From positions 744,001-808,000 of the forward strand of contig JAWZYV010017516.1 in assembly GCA_038373885.1 (NCBI GenBank): DNA of 64,000 nucleotides, given 5' to 3'. The notes under the pieces were generated by a model. That model was not told the origin of the DNA and did not search any database. It was given only the letters and a program-made list of their open reading frames with translations. This DNA is from Cheiracanthium punctorium. Its lineage: Eukaryota > Arthropoda > Arachnida > Araneae > Cheiracanthiidae. Both the position numbers and the translations under genes were made by a program. Shown piece after piece: positions 56,969 through 64,000 of the stretch; position 1 is the stretch's first letter; each line of letters starts with the position of its first letter.

Positions 56969-57458
56969 GATGTTCATGCAAAATATCATCACTCATTGAA
57001 TCTTTATGACTATCCCACAATGTCTTTGCTCGGGCCGGGAAACATGCAATCAACACTATAGCGAACAGTAGACGAATTTGTTTTGCCGTACAGTTCAATG
57101 CTGCTTCAGCAAGCATACATTCCCACTGGTTGTCATCTTCCAGCAAGCCTAGTGCAAGGCATGCTTCTTTATACGTTGGATATTGTTGTCCATTCACTTT
57201 ACGTATATCTTGAAATGACAATGGGCCGGTAACATTAACCAACAACAGTCGAAGATAAAAGCACTCAGTCTGCTTTGGATTTACTGCAAATACGCGTCCC
57301 AAGGTGTTTGATTTATATAAACCGGGACATGCATCAATCGGGGTACCTTGCTTGCGAGGCATCCATTTTTTTGTTTGAGCCCATGTGAAAAAACTTGGTA
57401 CTTCTGAATAGAGTAATGTCCGTGAAAAGGCACCAAAAGCATCCGCACGATTACACAA
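56969..57458 (-). CDS. Helitron RepHel, linker between Rep and helicase
   Basis: Continues the Rep frame after a premature stop: LCNRADAFGAFSRTLLYSEV, then FTWAQTKKWMPRK, LYKSNTLGRVFAVNPKQTEC and FYLRLLLVNVTGPLSFQDIR, ending at HEHRT where the MITE cuts in. The 'RRRxG..GRxYxVxPxxxExFYLRxLLxxVxGPxSFxxLRT' pattern is typical of the region joining Rep and helicase in eukaryotic Helitron proteins. No defect other than the borders. Confidence 0.85.
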
Positions 57459-58735
57459 TTAGAAAAATTCGGTGAGTGTAGTTTTTGGTGGATTTATAGC
57501 ATGATCAATTGCTGTCTCGTTCATAAAATATACGCGCTGGCCGTTCTCAAGATGGACGTCTAAATGAATAACTGCTGGATCCCGTTCATGAATTGGGAAA
57601 CCAAAGATACGCCAAACAGCTTCATTGGAGCTGATGTATCGGCCCGTTTGATAGAGAGTTATTTCATCATTTTTATTCACTGGAGGAGCATTGTTATTGG
57701 TATTTTCAACTCGAAATACAGTCATATCACTGCCTTTATGTACATACTTACAAATGTATTTGATGCTCTTCACGGAACTGCAGAACTCAACGTTAATATG
57801 AGCGTCGTATGTTTTGCTCAATAGAGGCGAATATGGCACCACCCAACGATTGCCAATGTCAATATCTATGTTGTTGATATTTTTAGTAAATGATTGTCCG
57901 CCATTATCAGAACTCCTTCGACGATATATTGGATATCCGTCAACATTTGTGATCGTATCGTTAGTGAACTTTTTAGGGAAACTTTTGGTGCATTTTCCAT
58001 CTGCCATGCAAGGCGATGAACGATTCAGGTCACCGCATGGGCCATGAATCATGTTTACTGTAACAATATCAAACAGCAATTGATCAGTAGACGGATCTGG
58101 AATTTCCGCAGAAATTATACTATCGATTTCTTCAGGACGGATTTTGTCGATTAACCAAACCAAAATGTGTGCATGAGGTAATCCCCTCTTTTGCCACTTA
58201 ACCGAATACATCCAGCAACGTGTGGGACCTAATACATGTAATTTTGTAATGAAACTTATTAAATACTTTAATTTTTGTCTGAACACACGTGCTGTAATGT
58301 CATGACGATGTATTGCATTTTGTCCAGGCAATAACAAAGATGTGATCTCCGGCCATTTTGGATTACACGTGAACGTAATAAATAAACATGGCCGTCCATA
58401 TTCGCGCTCGAAAGTCAGAGCATCCTGTATGTATTCTTGCATATGACGTGGACTGCCTATATACGATGATGGTAGAATGACAGAGCTACCAATTTCGGCG
58501 GCATCGGCGTTGTTGGCAATAACATCTCGCAAGTGAATGTATTCTTCCGCACGCAGCTTTTGCTGATTATATCGCAAGTACCGTAATCGTTCGCTCTCTA
58601 TCTTCACGTACATGTCGACCATGAATTGTTGACAAAGCTCACGACATCGTAGAATGACGTTATCCTGACCGGGTCTAATCATCAACCGATAAGCATAAAA
58701 ATCCTTCGAACTAACGTTCTTGCTTGTTTCGGCTC
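57459..58735 (-). CDS. Helitron RepHel, HUH-type Rep endonuclease (exon 2)
   Basis: Single-strand nicking and joining domain for rolling-circle transposition. Visible motifs: FYAYRLMIR opening; LPSSYIGSPRHMQE (typical Helitron_like_N); motif 1 CLFITFTCNPKWPEI; the metal-binding HUH motif GLPHAHILVWL (H-A-H, about 58165-58195); then CGDLNRSSPCMADGKCTKSFP; and the two-tyrosine motif IKYICKYVHKG (Y-x3-Y, about 57745). Both catalytic tyrosines and both histidines are intact. The exon begins after an AG acceptor at 58736 in frame with exon 1. The frame ends at TAA 57459-57461, a nonsense change within TEFF*LCN, where the family usually has D, E or another residue. Same gene as the entries on either side. 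Confidence 0.92.
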
Positions 58736-58865
58736 CTGTAATGATATATATGAATAAAAACAAATACTAATTAATAATTAACAATAGTTAAGTTTAATGA
58801 ATTACGATTAATAAATTAAGTTTTTGGTAAATGAGTAATGATCAAGTTCATAATGAATATAGTAC
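58736..58865 (-). other. Intron in the Helitron gene (130 bp)
   Basis: On the minus strand the donor is caacag|gtacta and the acceptor is atcattacag|gagccg, with an AT-rich body. Splicing joins DPTTG and AETSKN in frame. Without splicing, exon 1 runs to a stop within the intron. Confidence 0.8.
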
Positions 58866-59985
58866 CTGTTGTGGGATCTCGTTGTTTAATATTTATGCAA
58901 TACCCGTCTTGTCCCTTCCAGAATATTAGTGGATATTGGAGAGCGTCATATGAACGGTGTGTATCAGCAATGAACTGGAGATTATTACTTCTTCCACGAA
59001 TCACAATTTCTCGTGTAGCTGGACAATCGCCAACCATGATTCCAGCAACGTCGTCAACAATAGGTGCGTTAAATCTACGAATATGCTCTCCAGCAGGTGT
59101 TTTATCAGGATTGATGACAATAGCATGATTATCACTTTGTAATTTATGCATGTGTGATTTGAATAATTTCAACAATTCATTGTGTTCATTTAATAGAGCA
59201 TCCAGCTCGTTGACGATACGTCTTGCAAAAACTGAATTAAGGTTATTGTAGCCACAACGTGCATCCTCACCACCCATAAAGTAAATTTGTAAAAATTTAT
59301 GTGGTTCGTTTGGCATTGGCAGAAATGAACCCACTTTGTGATAAATTTGGCCTTTGATTTTAAATGTTGAATTGAATTGTTGACCATTTACAGCGCTATT
59401 TTTAACTATTTCTGTTGCTCCGAACGAAGTCATTTGGAAACATGAATTGAATGTTCGAATTGACTTTAGGAACAGGTTGGAATCTAGATCACTGCCGATA
59501 AATAAACCGTTCAATGGCTCAGGTGGTGTTTGAATTATAGGCAGCTGCACCTTTCCGGACGCGCAACACATTCCGGCTGGCTCATTTTTAAATTTAAGAG
59601 CATTACAATGCGGACATTCCTTATCCATAGCACCAACTACTACTTTTGAATGAGCATAATATTGAACATCGGGTTCATACTGGAACGCTAGACGCAGGAA
59701 TGAAGCAGATGTAAATGATCGATGTACCTGTTTGCGGTGTTGTTCATTTGCTCTGAGTCTGCTAACTATAAAATAGCGTGCTTGTCTTTGTTCTAATTTT
59801 CTTTGTTCATTTCGTTCAGATCGTGCATCTTCTGATTCTGCTTGACGCAATTGAGCCATGCGCACACGCACATTAGTATTATCTTGCTGCTGCCGTTCTT
59901 CTGTCCTTTGGGCTCTTATATTTCGCTTGCCTGCAGTTCTACGTATTTTCTTGCCCAAAGAAGCCTCTTTGCGTCTTTTTGGCAT
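58866..59985 (-). CDS. Helitron RepHel, N-terminal domain (exon 1)
   Basis: Start codon at 59985 opens a 373-codon exon with no internal stop. Residues 1-90 are very basic and charged (MPKRRKEASLGKKIRRTAGK, then R/E/Q-rich), likely nuclear targeting or DNA contact. A Cys motif follows at residues 124-141 (CPHCNALKF ... GMCCASGKV), the zinc-binding-like element at the N terminus of many Helitron proteins. Then come FNSCFQMTSFGA, QIYHKVGSFLP, and HIRRFNAPIVDDVAGIMVGD with HRSYDALQYPLIFWKGQDGY, all in the usual order. Base composition is clearly less AT-rich than the surrounding DNA. The same segments appear decayed at 24860-25740. It would act in the nucleus with Rep and helicase as one polypeptide of about 1450-1500 residues. 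Confidence 0.9.
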
Positions 59986-60589
59986 TGTTCACGGTTTAAA
60001 ACACACATAAATAGAACAAATTGAATTATTTTATGATGAAAAACAGTAATAATGTATTAATATTTATTTTTTGATTGTATTTATACGTATATATTAAGTG
60101 TACATCGTGTATATTTTCTATTATTATTTTACGTACCTTTTACAATGTTTTTCTTTTGAAATGATTCTTACAAAATTTTGCACACACTCATAATAAAAAT
60201 AATTTATACGTGTAACCATGGAGCTAGAGAGTATAAGGAAGGAAGAACTAATACTGTAAGAAGTAACCCTATTTTTCTCTTCCTTTTATTCTCCGATAAT
60301 CTCCACCAATTCGCCGAGCGCGCCATCTATCCGCCTGGTATACTTTTGTAGACTCTAGAAAAAAAAATCTTTGTTGCAACTAATTTACGCAGATTGCGAC
60401 TGGCAACAACGATGAATAAAATAATAATATGATTTTTAGAACAACAATGTTTAGGAAGTTTAATCTGCTTTAGTAAGGAAATAAATACTTTTAAAATACC
60501 GCAAGTTGAAAGTTATTTTAACATTAAATAATATTTTATGAGACAGCAACCGCTACACTTTAATTTCATAGTCTCTCTCTTGCGGAGGT
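59986..60589 (-). other. Helitron upstream region, no gene seen
   Basis: AT-rich sequence upstream of the start codon. No promoter element can be assigned with confidence. Confidence 0.35.
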
Positions 60590-60760
60590 AGCGCCGTTTA
60601 GGAGCTACCGTGTTCACACACACACACACATCTCGTACAAATAGCATAAATGAATTCAGAAGACCTCAAAACGTGTAAATACACCAAAATCTCGTCGTTG
60701 AATTTTTTCATGATTACCATACTTTTCTTACATGGTACATGTTCGGAAAGTAAAAAGGGT
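60590..60760 (+). repeat. '(CA)n + cataaatgaattcagaag' module inside the Helitron
   Basis: gtttaggagctaccgtgttcac, (CA)n, then agcataaatgaattcagaag and aaaacgtgtaaatacacc, then tacatgttcggaaag. The same module occurs at 43500-43640 and within Helitron copies 1 and 2. Confidence 0.7.
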
Positions 60761-60889
60761 GAAAATCTGAAACACTTTCAGGTTTTAAATACGCACTATA
60801 GTGCTACATGTTAAAATCGTATCATAATTTATACGTCGTCCCTATTTTTCTTACTTATTCCATTAAGTTGAAAAAGTGTATCGTTATTC

Positions 60890-61900
60890 ATGACTGTGCT
60901 GTATTTTTCTTTCTTGTTTCGTAAAACCCATCTTTGGAATCGAAATCTATCTTAAAATTATCTACTAAGACTATTTTTCAATCTAAGCCAAGTATATTAC
61001 AACTATACTTCATCGTTTTATATCTTGTTTTGAATGTGCATCATAATCCATGAGTGTACCGGTTTGTCTTTCTTGGGTTGATTCCCAATTTAACACCTGG
61101 ACTCTCGCCAAGGTTTGCGATAATTAAACATATGCAGTTACCCTGACGATTTTTTGCTTTTATGTGGCAATCGTAATTTAGAATTAAAATGGCGATTTGG
61201 AACAACATGTAAGTACAGCATGCCGTTACAATTTTATTTATTTTGGATTGCCAATTAATGAAGTTTTAATAATTAAGGGTCTTCAACTTCCTTAACTGGT
61301 GCGTTTATCGCTAGTTTGTTTACTTTAGTTGTCATCTAGTTCTTTTGGGCGCGTTGAAAACGGTACTTACGTATTAACTCGGCGGTCACTTCCGCCAAAC
61401 TACTTTTTCATAGATTTTAAATACATTGCCAATCGTATTTCAAACCATCAACAATTTCATGTGCCCGGCATTTATCTTGGTGAAAAAATTGCTTGTCTTG
61501 GCGGACCGCCTGGAAAATACGTATGTACCGTTGAAACTTGTGCATAACTCCCAGAGACCCATGACTACAAAGCTCGCCAAAGTACGGGAATCTTTTAGGT
61601 TGGCGAGAGTGGGGGCGCTAAAATAGGAATCAACTCTTTCTTGTACCATAAAACACATCTTTGGAATCGAAATCTATCTTAAAATCGCCACCTGAAACTG
61701 TTTAGAATTTCCTCCTGGCATGTTCTTCCTGTAGGCATATTCCAACTATACCGCAAAGACATTTTAAAAACTGTTTGGAATGGACATCATAATCCATGAG
61801 TGTACCGTGTTTTCCTTTCTTGTTCCACAGAGCACTTCTTCGGAATAGAAATCTATATTAAAATCGCCTAATAAAACTCTTTTACAATATACGCCAGGCG
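60890..61900. repeat. Dispersed ~190-bp repeat units in the Helitron 5' region
   Basis: ctttggaatcgaaatctatc occurs at about 60933 and 61652, with a diverged unit (cttcggaatagaaatctata) at about 61838, followed in each case by ttaaaat. The phrase catcataatccatgagtgtacc follows at about 61039 and 61784. The last two units are about 190 bp apart. Confidence 0.6.
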
Positions 61901-62284
61901 TTTTCTAACTATACGCGAAATATATTTATAATAAATTGTCGCGTTTTGGCACCACATTTAGCGATCCATTATCAAAAATTGCAAACCTTGTGCGACTTTC
62001 AACATTTTATTAACTTCCCCCCCCTCTCCACATTATCTGGCAAACACATTTGAAAAGTGATTCGACACGCTAATGTCTACACAGAAATCCTGATTGAAAT
62101 TAATAGCACTCGGGTGCTAAACATTTTGGGGTGAACCGCCCTTATGACTTAGGGGTATGAGACACAGTTAAAAACCTATTCTATGACCTAACGAATATAC
62201 ATAGAAAATTTCATTAAAATTGGTCGAATGGTTTCGGAGGAGTTAGGTGACTAACACTGTGACAGGAGAATTTTATATATTAGA

Positions 62285-63340
62285 CTAGCTGAAGTACCCG
62301 TTCTTCGCACGGGAATGAATGGACTTTTTGATATTACGATTTGTGGTGATTACTATTCATTGTAATAAAGAGATATAGCAAAATGGATATCGCATTGTAT
62401 TGTGTTCAATAACCATGCATACCGAATTTCAAGGCAATCGTTTGTACGGCACAGAAGGCCATGCGGCGTAGCGCAATCTAGTGGCGAGTTTTAGCAAAAC
62501 GGATACGGCGAATATATTCTTCGCATTCAGATATCGATGAATACGAAATTTCAGGACGATCGGCTGGACAGCCCTGAAGTTCATGTGTTGACGCGACATC
62601 TAACGTGAAACTCTTCCCCGTGTTCAAATATCTATGTATACCTATTTTCATAGCGACCGGTTGCACAGTCAAGAAGTGATACACTGCAGCGCCATCTAGT
62701 GGTTAATTAAAGTAATGATTTGGTACAGTGCCGTCGAGTGTCGAGTTATAGCAAAATGGATAACGCCAAAATATTCTCATTTTTCAAATAGCTATGTATA
62801 CTGATTTTCATAGCGACCGTTTGGATGGTCAAGAATTTGGCCTGCTGCAGCGTCATCTAGTGGCGAGTTAAAATAATAATGCATTGCAGTGCCATCTAGT
62901 GGTGAGTAACATCAAAAGGAACACAGTTAGAATATATTCTTCGTGCTGAAATGTGTAAGTATAAGAAATTTTATGCCGAACGGTCGAACGGTATAGAAGT
63001 TGATGCGTTGCCGCGCCATTTAGCGGCAAGTTACAACAAAATGGATACTGAAAAATATTCTCCGTGTTCTAATATCCGCGTGTACCAAATTTCATCGAAA
63101 TCGGTTGGACGATATTCGCATAGTAAACGGCTAAACGGAATAGAATTTGACGTTCTGCTGCGCCACCTGGTGGCAAGTTAGAGGAAAACGGATAGCATAA
63201 AAAGCTTCTCCATGATAAAAGACTTAGGTGAACCAAATTTCATGGTGCAACGGTGCTCAACGGTGCAGGAGTTTTTTAACCTCATACACACATACCAACA
63301 TTTATTTTTATCTATAACCAGTGTCATTATATATCCCAGT
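62285..63340 (-). mobile_element. Non-autonomous Helitron joined head-to-tail to the autonomous one
   Basis: On the minus strand it ends cccgtgcgaagaacggg (hairpin 62297-62313), tacttcagCTAG, and the very next base is the T of the TC that starts the autonomous Helitron. The interior is mostly degenerate ~125-bp tandem units. The 5' end is probably near 63340 (an AT-rich gatatataatgacactgg start, then a gtatgtgtgtatgagg tract), but a TC start is not clear. Confidence 0.65.
62470..63185 (-). repeat. Degenerate tandem units (~95-145 bp) with 'gccatctagtggcgag'
   Basis: gc(c/a)atctagtggcgag-like cores occur at about 62470, 62691, 62728, 62851, 62889, 63015 and 63160. Between them, 'caaaatggata', 'aatattct', 'tatgtata', 'atttcatagcgaccg' and 'ggtcaagaa' recur in order. 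Spacing of about 120-145 bp alternates with short ~40-bp steps. Confidence 0.7.
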
Positions 63341-63344
63341 CTCA

Positions 63345-64000
63345 AATAAAATCCAGTTTCAAATCTAAGCCTCGCCAAAGTGCCAACATACGCCATTTTG
63401 AAAGCGTTTTTTCAGGAAATCATTCGAAGCATTGACTTAGCAGCAATCAATATGTGAAATGGTTCGACAGCGAAAAAGTGAAGCAAGCCTTTATTTGAAA
63501 AGTGGAATCCCTTAATACAGCCGAATTTTTTTAAATTATCAACTATAACGTGTTTTATTCATCGTTACTCCGATGTACTAAATGAGAAGATTTCAATTTT
63601 CTGAAATTTGGCGGAATTCCTAAAACTTAAATCAATGTACTCATTTGGCGAGAATTCTGGAGATAGATCGCTTGAAATCCCTTAACAACTGCATTATTTC
63701 TTCACGGATCATTAAAATTTAACGCTGTATTCTAATAAAACCTTTGCACTTGTTTTCAAAAATCTATTTCCTTAAGCTCTCAATAAATTGCGCCAAGCCG
63801 AAATCTGTGCAAACCGCTAGAACTCACTTTATCAAAATCGGCATTTGAGCCATTTTATTTTTTCGCCAAACTAAAAAAATTTACCTATTAGCCTCGGAAA
63901 TCTTCAATTCTTATTGTTTTGCGTATAAAACATTTCATTCCTGCTCCGATTTCCCATGCACACGATATTATAATTAAAAAAAAAATAACCTTACGAATAT
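63345..64000. other. AT-rich non-coding stretch to the window edge
   Basis: Several ggcgagaattctgg/cgccaag-like phrases recall the 'TTGGCGA' family, but no clear unit. No gene seen. Confidence 0.35.

Larger units (their letters stand above)
54979..62284 (-). mobile_element. Autonomous-type Helitron
   Basis: 5' end on the minus strand at 62284: TCTAATATATAAAATTCTCC, a classical Helitron start. 3' end at 54979: ggcaaaaacgtttgcc hairpin (54990-55005), then gggtcagCTAG and a T. The 7.3-kb body encodes a Rep-helicase gene (55229-59985) with one intron. Inside are a MITE (56822-56960), an R1-type repeat module (60590-60760) and ~190-bp repeat units (60890-61900). The last two lie in the long region upstream of the start codon. 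Two stops and a frameshift make it non-autonomous today unless these are sequencing errors. Confidence 0.85.

Noticed and set aside
55470..58047. Plus-strand open frames opposite the Helitron gene (55470-55847, 57564-57824, 57814-58047, 58838-59128)
   Set aside because: Antisense shadows of the well-supported minus-strand Rep-helicase gene.
62470..63185. Regularly spaced short repeats as a CRISPR-like array
   Set aside because: Repeats are degenerate, spacing varies, and sequence between cores is itself repeated; eukaryotic Helitron tandem units explain it.

Overview
The window looks like AT-rich nuclear DNA from an arthropod, plausibly a spider or other arachnid. The arachnid part is a guess from the repeat types and not proven. 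It has no operons, no prokaryotic gene density and no rRNA or tRNA gene. It has one clear GT-AG intron inside a transposon gene and one isolated exon-like block. Almost everything recognisable is DNA-transposon or Helitron material. I saw no reverse transcriptase, integrase or LTR pair. 

Layout. 1-8.9 kb: non-coding DNA with hAT-type MITEs, a MITE with perfect 32-bp inverted repeats, a mariner remnant and the first piggyBac-type (TTAA) MITE. 8.9-11.1 kb: a second TTAA MITE with a long central palindrome, a 1.1-kb element with ~240-bp inverted repeats, microsatellites and a pogo-like MITE. 11.5-14.0 kb: non-autonomous Helitron copy 1. 14-18.3 kb: mostly unique AT-rich DNA with a 150-bp exon-like block at 17474-17623, the best candidate for host coding sequence. 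18.3-20.4 kb: reversed Helitron copy 3 with a nested MITE. 21-23.6 kb: tandem repeats and a TTAA MITE inside a hAT MITE. 24.9-26.7 kb: a decayed Helitron protein, a Helitron 5' end and another TTAA MITE. 28-36.2 kb: SINE-like repeat copies, a 178-bp tandem duplication, a Tc1 remnant, an internally deleted mariner and hAT MITEs. 36-46 kb: non-coding DNA with a ~270-bp-arm foldback, Helitron 3' ends, a 38-bp hairpin and MITEs. 46.8-48.3 kb: an end-to-end but broken mariner. 51.5-54.9 kb: a mariner split by Helitron copy 2. 55.0-62.3 kb: an autonomous-type Helitron on the minus strand, with HUH Rep and PIF1-type helicase, inactivated by two stops, one frameshift and a MITE insertion. 62.3-63.3 kb: another Helitron joined head-to-tail to it. 

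How the parts relate. Non-autonomous Helitrons, TTAA MITEs, hAT MITEs and deleted mariners need enzymes supplied in trans. Only the Helitron at 55-62 kb retains most of a transposase, and its 5'TC/3'CTAG/hairpin layout is shared by several short elements here, although their sequences fall into different families. Nested insertions give a relative order of events: Helitron into mariner, MITE into Helitron (twice), and TTAA MITE into hAT MITE. 

Limits: element ends, TSDs and reading frames were read by eye. Percent identities are rough. No database search was possible.
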